From Beverwykella pulmonaria (taxonomy: Eukaryota > Ascomycota > Dothideomycetes > Pleosporales > Melanommataceae), in the NCBI GenBank assembly GCA_001599595.1, contig BCHH01000008.1, forward strand, positions 254,828-318,827: a DNA stretch of 64,000 nucleotides. Direction: 5' to 3'. A model generated the notes under the pieces. The model worked only from the letters and a program-made list of their open reading frames with translations. It ran no database searches and had not been told where the DNA came from. Below are positions 1-11,451 of the stretch, piece after piece (positions within the stretch are counted from its first letter, which is position 1; each line of letters opens with the position of its first letter). Position numbers and translations under genes: made by a program.

Positions 1-342
1 ATGCGCCTTGCCGCAATCCACCCCCGCGTAACCGCATCCACATGTGGAACTTCCAACCTTCCAGAAGATAAGGAAGCGAAGTTTCGCTACGAACCAACAT
101 GACGATCCCATTAGCGCACCGAGTCCCTCTCGTTCGGCTCTCTTAACCCACAATATCGCCCAATATTCTCACTTCTGAGGTAGGCGCGCAGAATGATTAA
201 GCGGACCCAGTCAGAGAGCAAGAAAATAGACTTTGTGCTTAACCTTTATACAATTGCTAGCAGGACATGCATAGAAATAAACATTCTACTGAGAAATACA
301 TATATCGTTCTCTCTAGGAACGATTATACGCAATAATTACAT
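1..342. other. Non-coding flank downstream of acyl-CoA synthetase
   Basis: No coding region, RNA gene or repeat could be supported here. The stretch lies 3' of the minus-strand acyl-CoA synthetase and presumably holds its 3' UTR. Confidence 0.5.
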
Positions 343-2734
343 TCACAGCTTGGCCCTCGCCTCCGTTGCCCTATGCAGCTGACCCCTGACCCTAAAGTAC
401 TCCCTAATCTTCGCCCTTGCCACATCCACCGCCTCTTTATCCTCAATCGTACTTGGAACCTGGACCTCCTTATCAAACTCACCATGGGTCGCATTCTCAA
501 TCAGCTCTCTCAGGACCCTCCTCAACGTCTTCCCGCTTCGAGTTTTCGGAATCATACCTTTCCCCTGGATCATGCCGCCTAAGCTTGCGATACCGCCGAT
601 CTGTTGGCGAACAAGCTTCTGGACTTCGGCGTGAAGGGTGGTGTCCGGGACTGCGGGGTGTGGGTGGTGGTGTGTGGAGAGGGTGATGAAGGCAAAGGGG
701 AGGTGGCCTTTGAGGGCGTCTGGGATGCCGACTACGGCGGCTTCGGCGATGGAGGGGTGCGAGGTTATGGCTTGTTCAATGGCGCCTGGTTTGCTTAGTA
801 TTGATCTCGCCATGTTGGAAAGAAAAAAAACTTACCTGTGCTAAAGCGATGGGCTGCAACGTTGATGATGTCGTCGGATCTTGCCATGATGGAGATATAC
901 CCCTCCTCGTCAATCATCCCCGCATCTCCAGTATCAAGCCACTTCCCATTAAATCTCCTCAGGTATCCGCGGTAGAATCTCTCCTCGTCTTCCCAGAGCG
1001 TGGTGAACGCCGTCGGGGCAAGTGGAATCGCCATGACAATGTTACCCATGGTTCCCCGCTTCACCTCATTCCCATCATCATCCACAATCCTGACGTCGAA
1101 GCCCGGCATGGCCTTTCCAGCAGATCCAGGCTTGATAGGAAGCGGCTGATGGCGATGCGTACTCTTGAAATCTTCACCAGCCGCTGCACTCAGTGCGATT
1201 CCCGAGATGGGACTGCCTGACTCTGAAGACCACCAGTTGTCAATGACCACGGCGCCGCCGGCACAATGTTTGGCGAGGAGATTTTGATACATTTGGACAA
1301 TGCTGGGTTCGCTTCGTTCTCCGGCTAGGAAGAGTGCTCGTAGCGTCCTCAATCCGCCCCTGTTTCCATAGATCTGCTCAAAGTAGTCGTTGTCGCCGTC
1401 ATCCCGGCGGATCGCGCGCAAGGCCGTTGGTGCGGTGAACATGGTGGTAACTTTGTATTCTTCGATGATGCGCCAGAATGTACTCGCATCTGGTGTGCCG
1501 ACAGGTTTGCCCTCGAACAGAACAGTGGTCGCACCGACGAGAAGAGGAGCATAGACGATATAGGAATGACCTACAACCCAGCCAATATCTGAGGCCGTGA
1601 ACATGACATCGCCTGGGCCATGGATACCGAAAAGATATTTGATGGAAAAGTTGAGGCCTACGGCGTGGCCGCCTGCTGAACGGACGACGCCTTTTGGCAG
1701 ACCAGTTGTTCCTAGGCATCATCAGCTCCATATAACTCTAGAACGCACACGGCTAGACTCACCACTTGTATAGATGATATAAAGTCCCTCCTCACTCCTG
1801 ACCGACACACAGTCCGCTTTCAGCCCCCTATTCTTCGCACTCTTAACCAACCGTTGCCAGTTTCTCTGCCCATCCTCCTTCAACACCGGATCCCATCTCA
1901 GCTGCTCACGCTGCCAAACAATCGTCTTTTCGGGCTTGAAATTGCTCTTCCGGATCGCTTCTTCGATGAGGACTTTGTAGCCCATAGGTCCTTTGTTGCC
2001 CTCGATCCCGCAGGATGCGGTCATGATGGCCTTGGGGCGAGAGGCTTCCATGCGTTGGGCTAGAGAAGCCGGGGAGAAACCGCCGAAGACCACGGCGTGG
2101 ATTGCACCGAGGCGGGCAATGGCGAGCATGGCGAAGAGGGAGGCTGGTATCATTGGCACTAGGTACTATTAGCTGATGTTCATCGACGTAAAGATAGCGA
2201 AAGTAGGAAGGCCGATAAAAATCTCTGATAGCCTACAAATTGTGCCAGGCATAATCGAGCGGCATCAAGTCGGTTCCTCCACCGTCCCGTTGCGTCTCCG
2301 CTTATTAAATAGTACTCCATCAAAAGATTCAAAATACACTTACTATAAATCAGCACCACATCACCCCTCTTAACTCCCTCTTCCCTCAGCACACCCGCCA
2401 GCGTTTCGACCTCCTCGAGCAATTGCTTGTACGTATACTGCTCTTTCAACTCTGTCACCGGACTATCCCAGCAAATGGCCAATCTATCACCGTTTCCATT
2501 GTGAACATGTCTATCGACGCAGTTGTATGTTGTCGATATCTCACCGCCGGGATACCAATTCCAGTGATCATGCGTGGTGCCGCTTTTCTTCAAGGTTTTG
2601 GTGGTCCGTTGGAGGGCCTTGGTAGGCTTCTTGTGCCAATGGACATGCTCGGCTTGAGCAGCCCAGAAGGCCTCGGGATCTGAGATGGACTTTTGGTAGA
2701 CGGCGTCCTGCGGATGGAGTTTAGATGGAGGCAT
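343..2734 (-). CDS. Short-chain acyl-CoA synthetase, ACSS3/propionyl-CoA synthetase type, peroxisomal
   Basis: Activates a short-chain carboxylate (propionate- or acetate-like) to its CoA thioester through an acyl-AMP intermediate. Exons on the minus strand are 2734-2344, 2158-1763, 1711-836 and 785-343, giving 701 residues; all three introns have GT-AG ends. The N-terminal part resembles the ACAS_N domain. The AMP-binding P-loop YTSGTTGLPKG lies around residue 260 and is rebuilt exactly across an intron. The C-terminal domain carries HRFSTGAIE and the adenylation lysine in SGKTLRR (about K640). The protein ends RAKL, and AKL is a class-1 peroxisomal targeting signal. The start at 2734 has a good context (GCAACCATGCC) and leads straight into the conserved N-terminus. 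Family assignment is firm; the preferred acid cannot be read from sequence, and propionate or another short acyl group is my inference. Confidence 0.9.
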
Positions 2735-3297
2735 GGTTGCAAGTTTGTTGTGTATACGGTGAAGTTGAGCTGTCCTTGTAATCCCGTTCACCCAAACAAA
2801 CAAAGACCTAATCTGTGATCCGTCTCTTATTAAATTTGATAGATTGAAGAGCGAACAACCGGCACAACCAGAGTCTCGTTACTTCGGCGAAAGCTTGCGT
2901 TTTAATATGTGGTGACCGGCCAGACGGGAGTAAAGCAGGACGCTGGCCGAGGTGATGGTGTCGGGTCGGGGGAGACGCTAGCACCCCGCAAGTCGCAGAT
3001 CCGGGTTTAGCGTAGCCTGATTGGGACAGCTACCATGATGATATCGTGTTGGATACTGGGGAAGCCTGGGCATGGCGTGACACAACTCACAGGGATTCCA
3101 AGGACGGGCAGGTCCCAAGTAGTATGAGATGATGAATGTTGGTAGGATTTGCGTGGTAATATGGAGGGACACGCGATATATCATCAACACAGGCCACCAA
3201 CAGAACACTAGATCCACAGCAAAATAAACGTACATAGGTCATTGGAATTCAAGCCAATGCCTTCTAATCTGCTGTTCTCATATTCATATAAACATCA
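2735..3297. other. Intergenic: acyl-CoA synthetase promoter and EXO5 3' region
   Basis: Holds the promoter of the acyl-CoA synthetase and the 3' flank of EXO5. A 6 bp inverted repeat (CATTGG at 3240-3245, CCAATG at 3254-3259, 8 bp loop) lies about 40 bp past the EXO5 stop; it may be chance. No gene was seen. Confidence 0.4.
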
Positions 3298-4900
3298 TCA
3301 CACCGCACTCTTCCCCTTTGCTTTAACCCTAAGCCTGTGCTTCTCTGTCGCCTCTTTTACCTTATTCGCTCTCCAAGAGCATTCTTCAGCAAAATCACAT
3401 ATCCTACACTTGAACGCCTCCTCGATCTCTACGCCTTGGGCCTCTCGTTCGCCTTTCCACCACTTCATTTCTGTAGCGATATATTCCTCGACAGCCAAAC
3501 TATCGTATGTGGTCGTGGAACTACCGATTATATCTCCCGTCTTGGACCAACGGAACTCGGCACGAAGGATATCGCTGAATGTATTCATCGTTCGGCTGAA
3601 TTCGGAGATCATGAGGGACCATAGGGCGAGGAGGCTGTTGTATTGTTCGATCTCGGAAGGTCGGAGAATAGCGGATGGATTCTCACCATCGATAACCATG
3701 TCGTGGCCTTGGCTGTTGAGACCGCCAATCTCAAGCATGAAGACTTCTGAAAAAGGTTCGAGAGGTTTCAAGTTATAGCGTGCAAATATCGTTTCGGCGT
3801 CCACCGTATTGAGAGACAAGGATTCGAGGAGCTTGCGATAGAGCATAAGCTGCATCCACGTAGGCCGAAGACTAGCTCCGGTGGGGACAGATTTCACGCC
3901 TCGCGTCTTCACGTCCGCAATATAGACTTGTCGGTCTGGCTCCAGAGACCCGAGCCATGCAGTCGTATTGCCCGCGAGACTCTGCTCGATGTTTAGTTGG
4001 CCGAGCGGTAGCGTGTCGCTGCTCTTCTTGAGCTCTTCTTCTAGTGCGGGGTCTGGACACGCGTACGATATTTCGTCAATGACACCGTTGACGACCTGAC
4101 CATCGATGACACCCCACACTTCCAGCTCTCGCGTCAAACCCGTTTCGCGCAGCGTGCGCAGGCCATATATCGTATTCCAGATTCTAAGTCCGAATCGGTC
4201 TTCTTTAGTCTTGGTTTGGACCGGTACGATCCTGTGGACCTGTTCTTCGAGTACCCTGTGCACCATGGAGCCCTGCTTCATAGCCTGGGTGCGCGGCTTC
4301 CGTCCAAACTTTGTGAGCGTGTACCAATACTGCAGTTCGCACCATGCCGGCGATACGAGATCGGTGACGGAGAGAGGCTTCTGGGGCTTTGTGCGGAAGC
4401 GTTCGAGGGGAGAGCGGGTGTCATCTTGAGCGGGTGTTGGGGGTTGTGCATCTGCCTCGGAAGAGAGACGGTCTTCTCGAGGAACTGCACGCTGTCAGTA
4501 AGTCAGTTTACAAGTACGCGTGATATTTTCGTATAGAGGAGGGCCGCATACCGCTCCACGATTGCCTCGAGTCGGGGCTGTATTCCACCTCAACTGACGC
4601 GCGCCCGTTCTCTCTACTTCGAGTGATGGTTGGTGAGCTCTTAGATGCCGTTGCGGCAAATCGCACCGCAGCAGATGGAGGCGACTTGTGCATGCCGGTA
4701 AGCTCAGAGACATCATCTTCATCCTTAATGCTCGGGAAGACTATTGTGTTAGGCGCGGTAGCAGCGAATCCGGCGAGAATGTCGACCAGTATTGTCTCCT
4801 CAAGCTCAACCTCAGAGCCATAGTCGCTCAATATGTCAATATCGGAGCCGTAGTCGCTCGCAGCATCTACATTCAGCTGAGGGAGAATAGGAAGGTCCAT
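3298..4900 (-). CDS. EXO5: EXO5/Dem1-type single-strand-specific exonuclease with Fe-S cluster
   Basis: Homologue of exonuclease V (Dem1 in yeast, needed for mitochondrial DNA; nuclear repair role in animals). Exons are 4900-4552 and 4484-3298 with one 67 bp GT-AG intron (branch TACTGAC), giving 511 residues. PD-(D/E)XK-type catalytic residues are visible: D253 in VIDEIS, and D307 and K309 in YIADVKTR. Four cysteines fit the family Fe-S cluster: C165 (PAWCELQYW) and C476, C479, C485 near the C-terminus (CRICDFAEEC). The acidic N-terminal stretch is poorly conserved. An in-frame TTG/ATG-free extension opens upstream to 5011 and is rich in Arg and Ala; if translation began there it could act as a mitochondrial presequence, but I chose the ATG at 4900 because of its purine at -3. 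The transposon sits 341 bp upstream of this start. Confidence 0.88.
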
Positions 4901-5241
4901 GCCATCATATGTGTCGTGGTGGCAGGCGGCGGCGCGTACTCTGCCTGCGGAGTGTTGTCGTTGCCTCTGGCACGGTAGCGTGAAATCATCATGCCATTCG
5001 CCAATCAGCATCGACGCGTTCGATCAATCATAACCAGAGGGCCAGCACAGCAGTAAACGCCACAAATGAAGAAAGAAAGAAGAGGTGAATAGCATAGGCA
5101 AACTACAGTTTACAATAATCTGAAAAGGAGGCATGTATTTTCCTGCCGGTACTGCCTTTCGAGTTTGGAGTTCTCCTTGCCTGTATGGTAGCACTGCATT
5201 TGTAGTCGTCACAACTCATAATACGTGTAACACAAACACTA
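4901..5241. promoter_or_regulatory. EXO5 upstream region, cut short by transposon
   Basis: Sequence between the EXO5 start and the left end of the transposon. TA at 5240-5241 is the left target-site duplication. Promoter elements beyond this point were displaced 2.4 kb by the insertion. Confidence 0.45.
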
Positions 5242-5341
5242 CTCGGCCCCCGCCGGGTTTTAGTGCTGACTGGCTTTGCAGTGCACGGCCGCTCGTAGAG
5301 CGGCCCTCCGGCCTCAACGTACCTGACGGCCTCAACGTACC
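5242..5341 (+). repeat. Left terminal inverted repeat of transposon
   Basis: 100 bp, identical to the reverse complement of 7502-7601. It starts CTCGGCCCCCGCCGGG. It holds an internal palindrome at 5287-5305 (8 bp arms GGCCGCTC and GAGCGGCC, 3 bp loop) and two direct copies of GGCCTCAACGTACC at 5310-5323 and 5328-5341 separated by TGAC. The direct copies are likely transposase-binding sites (inference). Confidence 0.95.
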
Positions 5342-5370
5342 NAGATTTGAATTGTGTATATTTCTTGCTG

Positions 5371-7437
5371 TTACGAGTATCCCCAGTCGTTACTGTCGTC
5401 AGGATCGAGGCTCTGAGTGTACTCTGAGTCCCCATCTGAGTATTGGATTGATAAGTTGTCAACCTCATCGCCGGTGCCCTCATTGTCGCTTGGCTCCTGC
5501 ATCAAGCGTCTGAAATCCTCGCGCGTAGTATCTCTAATATAAACCCAATAGTCCCATTGATAGTGAGAAACATCTCTCATAACCCAAGGGAGAGCTAGTT
5601 CAGCTCTCTCAGTGTACGCCTTGCCTGCTTTGTGGATCTTTGCTCTCATTTTATACTTCATGTGGTTGCGGATCTTTGTATAAGCAGCCACCCTGCGCTT
5701 CTCCTCTGCCTCTAAGAAGGTCTCTTTCTCACTGTCTTGGCGCCTCTTAATCATCTTTCTCGCGTCCTTGAGATAGATAGGTCCTCCCTTGCTTACTTGC
5801 CGTTGCGAGAGCCTCCTGCGGCTGGCGCGAGCCTGCTCTGCGGCCTTAGTGCCAAGCAACGCCTTCTTGAGCTGAGCGCTCTCTTGCGCCTAAGCAAGAG
5901 CGCCCTTGAAAGTACGTGCTGCAGAAGCTCAAGCAGAGTGAGGTAAACGTGATAGGATTTTCTGTTGCTGTTTGCGTAACGTACAAACAGTTAATGGCGT
6001 TGTCCAAGCTTTATCTCCTGGTATAGGAGATGGCGTACAGGCATGGGCGTACAGCTCTTGAAGCTTCTCCTCTCTTAGAGCTCGCCTGCGCTCTTGAAGT
6101 GTAGTCTTTGCAATCTCTAAGAGAGGCTCAAATGCAGAGTCACTAGAGCTCCCTGAAGACGCGTAGGCTGCAAAGATCCTGTTCTCCTCTTCCTAGAGGC
6201 GGAGACTTAGGTTTGGCGGGCGAACAGTCTCTTGAGCAATCTCTTGTTGGCGGAGTTTTAGCAACACCTCTTCTGCGTTAAGTGGAACAATCCTACACCT
6301 CTTAAAGCCGCCTTTTATAGTACGTGACGTAAAAGTTCTCATACGGATATCCTTAAGCGCTGCTAGAAAGTCTGCCTTAGTGTAATCTGATCCACCTGTT
6401 CGTGCGTTTATATTAAGAGCTTGCCCATAGTGCCACTTAAGAGGCTAGAAGCAGCCCACATCAAGCGGTTAAAGGAAGTAAGTAGTATAAGGAGGAAGGG
6501 CGAATAGTTGAATCTGATAGTTGTACGCGTACTTGACAAGCTTGTAGGTAATGTGAGATGCGTATCCATCTATAAGAAGTAGCCTCCATGCGCCCTTTGT
6601 CTAATTAGCAGTCCTCTTGTAGAAGTGCTGGATGTAATCAAAGCATAGTTGATTATTACTATAGCCTGTATCTAACGTGTTAAGCATGTAATCGTCTAGT
6701 AGATCACCGCACCACTTCTCTATAATTGTAGAGGCTTTAACAATTATTATTGGCTTAATCGCGTATCCCTGCGCAGAGATAGTCTCTACTAGAGTTACCA
6801 GCTCCTAATTATTTGCATAAGGCATAAAAACCTCACGGCTGTTTTTTGTGTATACGTATTGATTTTTTGCGACTCCAATCCGTACGCCGCACTCATCCAT
6901 ATTAAATATATCATCTGTGTGTATGCCTAGTTTCGCGAGCACACGTTCAAGCTTGCTGAACCATTCTGAGATGACGGCAGGCTGTTGAGCTAGCTTCCGC
7001 ACAACCTCAAGAGGTTTCTGTACGCGCCTTTGATACTCTAGGTGTCGTTTTATCCACTGCCGTGGCCAGTGGCGGCCTACCCTAGGTGGATCGCTGTTAC
7101 CGTCGTGGCTATTGGCGAGTATAGCGTTTGCGGTGCTTCGAATAAGCTCATATCAGATACCAAATCCGATGCTGTCGATGTGATCAAGGAACTGTAATAA
7201 CGCGAGATCCTGATCTGGGGAGAGTCTATCATTTGTCCTATCTCGATCAGAGCGCGATTTGCCCCCATTGTATAGGCGGAGAAGCCTTCTATACGGAAGG
7301 TTGTGGGCGTTGGCATAGGACTTGATATCCGGTCGGCCATCAACGCGCCGGAGCACCTGCAACGCGTCATTGAGGCTCCTGAGCTCAGCGCGGTAAGCAG
7401 AGGCCCTTTCAGTCCTCTGGGTTCGTGTGGGTGGCAT
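5371..7437 (-). pseudogene. Degenerate Fot1/pogo-like DDE transposase
   Basis: A single reading frame from the ATG at 7437 to the TAA at 5371 would encode about 688 residues, but it is cut by eight in-frame stops, written as plus-strand triplets at 7153, 6805, 6601, 6469, 6445, 6193, 5929 and 5890. Five are TAG, one TAA and two TGA; no frameshift is needed. An N-terminal helix-turn-helix/CENP-B-like part is followed by a DDE_1 domain with all three acidic residues still present: D in FNMDECG, D in LLIDGYASH and D in PLDVG, the last two separated by 35 residues (DD35D). Two stops replace glutamine next to PLDVG, where relatives read LQPLD, so they look like C-to-T changes at CpA. A basic, coiled C-terminal tail follows. 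The copy cannot make an active full-length transposase. Confidence 0.9.
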
Positions 7438-7501
7438 CACAATTAATTATATTATCGTGTTGACAGGCAAAAAAGCGTATAAAAGATATATATGAATTTC
7501 A

Positions 7502-7601
7502 GGTACGTTGAGGCCGTCAGGTACGTTGAGGCCGGAGGGCCGCTCTACGAGCGGCCGTGCACTGCAAAGCCAGTCAGCACTAAAACCCGGCGGGGGCCGA
7601 G
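7502..7601 (-). repeat. Right terminal inverted repeat of transposon
   Basis: Perfect 100 bp inverted copy of 5242-5341, followed directly by the TA duplication at 7602-7603. It carries the same nested palindrome and direct repeats in mirror order; its inner direct repeat is a full 18 bp unit. Confidence 0.95.
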
Positions 7602-7607
7602 TAAACT

Positions 7608-8237
7608 CTACTTCCTCCCAATAGCCTCCACCGCCGGCCCAAAATCGGGCACATCATCCGCACTCGCACTCCTCCCACCCCACCTTACCGTCCCCTCCCC
7701 ATCCACCGCCCAAGTTCCACTCATCTGCCACCTCGTCCCGCTTTCCGTCGGACGATTCCAAATCCCCTCTTGCTTCCCCAATGTATACACAGAATACATA
7801 CTCCATGGATTCAAGATATGCCAGAAGGAACTAACGCCGAGTCCCCACGCGGCATAGGTCTCGCGCTCAGGATCGACGATGACGGTGACTTTATCCGCGC
7901 CGCCGAGGGCTTCGAGCCAGCGGTCTGTGGAAGCGTTGTCGCTGTGGGAGACAGCGATGCAGTGGATGTCTGGATGAGTGGAGGCGAGGGTGCGGAGGGA
8001 GAGGAATGTCTTTTCAGCGACTGGGTCACGTTAGTATACAAGGGCGGCTGCGAGTAGGACCATGCGAAAGTTACAAGGACATCCGCAGTGCCTCAAAAAG
8101 GCCACGATAGTCGGCTTTCCGTCGCCAGGAATGGGCAGCTTCGCATTCCGAGGTGCCTTCTGTCCGACGGATGGCGGGTCGGTGGTGGGAAGGGTGGATG
8201 GGAACATCCAGGACTTGAGCTCTGTTTGCCACGACAT
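7608..8237 (-). CDS. Peroxiredoxin-like (AhpC/TSA antioxidant) thioredoxin-fold protein
   Basis: Exons are 8237-8075 and 8020-7608 with a 54 bp intron (branch TACTAAC), giving 191 residues. The intron interrupts the codon after the active-site run, rebuilding CGCPFAEKTFLSLR; C51 and C53 are the candidate redox cysteines. The family (AhpC/TSA antioxidant, PRXL2-like) has a thioredoxin fold and is thought to reduce peroxides or disulphides; the physiological substrate here is unknown. The downstream part shows the expected fold landmarks (DRWLEALGGADKVTVIVDPE, then WGLG and a Trp/Gly-rich C-terminus). The start at 8237 has A at -3; the frame is open further up only with non-ATG codons. The stop codon lies 4 nt from the TA duplication of the transposon, so the 3' UTR must be provided or interrupted by the element. 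Confidence 0.82.
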
Positions 8238-8823
8238 CGTCAAATGTTCTCCAGGGTAGTATGTAAAACCAAAGTGTTCTCTATACTACAATGGCATGGC
8301 GGAATGGAGCAGTTATAGATGGCCTAGACGAGTGCGTCATAGGCGGGGTGCGCAACCAACTCAACATTTGAGAGGTGAAGGCTCAACACCAAAGGGGCTT
8401 CCGACCAGCAACGCATCCCTTAGAGGCGACTGGTTGCTTCCGACAACGCTGACGAGGTAAATGCGACTCGTAGAAACGCGTATCGCGTCGGGCCAAAACA
8501 ACAAGACACCACGATAGAAAGTACAGACGCGACGATCGTGATCGAAACTGGCCAGTAGATGCATCAGTACAGGACATCACGAGATAGAAGAAAACGTGTT
8601 TGAAGTAGTAAGTCGATCGACTCGTGTGTCAATTCATGGTCAGTGACCCTCACTGATTATGGGGAATATGCTACATTGCACCTCACCACTCTGGTGCACC
8701 ATCCTGATAACCATGATCCATAAAATCCTAAACGCCTTGAACCCAACCCAGTATCATTGACTCAGTCCCGACCCGAAAGAAATTGGCAGTGCTCAGGCCA
8801 TGAAGAGGAGGGAGCGAGCGCAT
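8238..8823. other. Intergenic: peroxiredoxin-like promoter and H3 3' region
   Basis: No coding region was supported. The stretch combines the upstream region of the peroxiredoxin-like gene and the 3' flank of histone H3. Small open frames here have no recognisable domains. Confidence 0.4.
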
Positions 8824-9463
<640 letters not shown>

Positions 9464-9957
9464 TGCTGATGGTTGCTGAGATGGACTGGTGTGGAGTGTT
9501 GTGGTGTGGAGTGGTGGTGGTGGAGTGGTTGTGAGTGAGTGGAGGAAGAAAGCAGAAGCGGGCGGGCGGGCGAGCTTATAAGTGCGGGCGGGGGGCGCGG
9601 CTGCCTTCAGATCACAAACGGTGATTTGGCGCTAAAAGTCGTGCGGCAGGACAGGCTGGAATCCAGCAACATCAAAATTATTATTTTGGCAGAGGCGGGT
9701 TGCTGGCAAGCGACAAAGCGGCGCACGGGCCGCGCCTGCCCCAAGTGAGTGATACGCGAGGTCGCAGCCCCGAGTGATCTGGCGCGTCGCCCGAGGTTGA
9801 TCCGGAACGCCAAACAACCCGACGCGCCTCTCTTAAGTCCCGCGTCCTCCCCGACTTCTATACTCCATCAACTCACTCGCACGCTCTTCCCACTCCAACT
9901 CATCTACCCGCAACCACTCCACACCCCCCAACAACACTCCCCCCTCAACCCTTCAAC
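9464..9957. promoter_or_regulatory. Bidirectional H3-H4 promoter
   Basis: Shared 494 bp upstream region of the divergent H3 and H4 genes. Visible elements: a TATA-like CTTATAAG near 9575 oriented for H3; an 8 bp inverted repeat CCAGCAAC (9663-9670) and GTTGCTGG (9699-9706) around an AT-rich core AAAATTATTATTTT; and TTTGGCGC at 9625-9632, which matches the animal/plant E2F consensus although fungi use the unrelated MBF/SBF factors. Function of each element is inference. Confidence 0.75.
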
Positions 9958-10443
9958 ATGACTGGACGTGAGTACTCCCCCACATCCCCGTGTCGAGCTT
10001 CACTATCGCCAGCTTCATACTCGCGTCTTGAGGCTTCTCGCTCTGTCTATCACTCACACACGACATCTGCTAACACGTCCTCGCAGGCGGCAAAGGTGGC
10101 AAGGGTCTCGGCAAGGGCGGCGCCAAGCGTCACCGCAAGATTCTTCGCGACAACATCCAGGGTATCACCAAGCCCGCTATCCGCCGTCTCGCACGTCGTG
10201 GTGGTGTCAAGCGTATCTCAGCTATGATCTACGAGGAGACGCGTGGTGTTCTCAAGACCTTCCTCGAGGGTGTCATCCGCGATGCGGTCACATACACTGA
10301 GCACGCCAAGCGCAAGACCGTCACCTCTCTCGATGTCGTCTACGCCCTGAAGCGACAAGGACGTAAGTTGCTTCGCCACCCGCTTAGGTCTGACACATCC
10401 TCTAACATGAGTCACAGGTACTCTCTACGGTTTCGGTGGTTAG
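9958..10443 (+). CDS. HHF1: Histone H4
   Basis: Core histone. Exons are 9958-9967, 10087-10362 and 10418-10443, giving 103 residues including Met, exactly the canonical length. The first exon codes only MTG plus one base; introns of 119 bp and 55 bp have GT-AG ends. The tail ([19 protein letters not shown]), the fold and the C-terminus RTLYGFGG are all as expected. Divergent partner of H3. A complete match to the family over the whole length leaves no doubt about identity or start. Confidence 0.99.
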
Positions 10444-11451
10444 GTGCTTTCTTCTCCGTTCAATGTCTTCATGTAACGATCGCCGACTTGGGTCGGATCA
10501 TGGTCAATCGGGTGCTTGGTGGGATGGTCGGGTCTGCCTGTATATTACGGCACGGAGTTATAGGTTCACGGGTCGTGGAACGATATCCATTCAATGATAT
10601 CCAGTCATAATTCTTCACGTTATGATCTCCTGTCTGTGATGCTGCCTCTGACGTTGGTATTGCCATTTGCTATCGAGGCGCGTTTCAGAATTTGTTATGG
10701 TTTGGTGCTTGGGAGTCGCGTCGCGTGTTCGAGCATTGGTCTTGTTGACGTTTGATGTCGCCAAGTTGGGAAGCTTGAGATGGTGGTACAGCGCAGCCTG
10801 TCATTGGCTACTGTCCCTATAGAGAAAATACTGACCGTGCACTATCGACCTCATCTCTTGCATCGCCACTCCAGACCATGCAAGTCTTCTGATCATTATT
10901 CTAGGTTCCAGAAAACCAGTGTGACTCACATGTTCTTGAACCGTTCCTCCAGCCAGCCATACGTACGAATCGGGTGAACACTACCTTGCCCTATACATGG
11001 TCGTCTTATCCGGCAGCTGATCGTACAGTGCAACTCTCTGGTCGGACGGCAAACTCATTGCGTCGGGTGCAGCCTGCCGTCCGCTTTCCCGCCCGTACAG
11101 TTGCACCCGCATTTGGCAGCGCGGCCAGGAACAGGAAGCATCTACCTGTACGACATGATCTAGTAACCGCATGTTAGAAAAGGCAGGTGTAGTCTAACCA
11201 TTCTATGAATATTCAACAGCTGTACCTCCGGTTCACACGTTCCTTCACGCTGTCGAGCCCTCTTGTTTAGCTCTGCATGTAGAATCTATTTTCTTCGTTC
11301 TCACGTTCTCCTCTTTTCCGGCTACGCTATTCCCGAATCACAATCACCCCTCCAGAGCTCGTCATCATGCATACCGACCGGCCCGGTGCAAAATGGTTTA
11401 ACAGTGCCTATTCCTCTGCCGCCAGCTTCGAAACTTGTCACCAATGTCAGC
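10444..11451. other. Intergenic between H4 and HAD hydrolase
   Basis: Contains the H4 3' UTR and the promoter of the HAD-family gene. Open frames of 60-75 codons exist on both strands but none has a recognisable domain or good start context. Nothing else seen. Confidence 0.4.

Larger units (their letters stand above)
5242..7601. mobile_element. Fot1/pogo-type (Tc1-mariner superfamily) DNA transposon, 2,360 bp
   Basis: A complete element bounded by 100 bp perfect inverted repeats (5242-5341 and 7502-7601) and flanked on both sides by TA (5240-5241 and 7602-7603), the target-site duplication typical of Tc1/mariner. Inside, on the minus strand, lies one degenerate transposase with an N-terminal helix-turn-helix part and a DDE domain. 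Members of this superfamily move by cut and paste into TA sites. The interior is AT-rich while the repeats are GC-rich. The unresolved base N5342 falls on the first base after the left repeat. The element lies between EXO5 and the peroxiredoxin-like gene, both on the minus strand. Confidence 0.95.
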
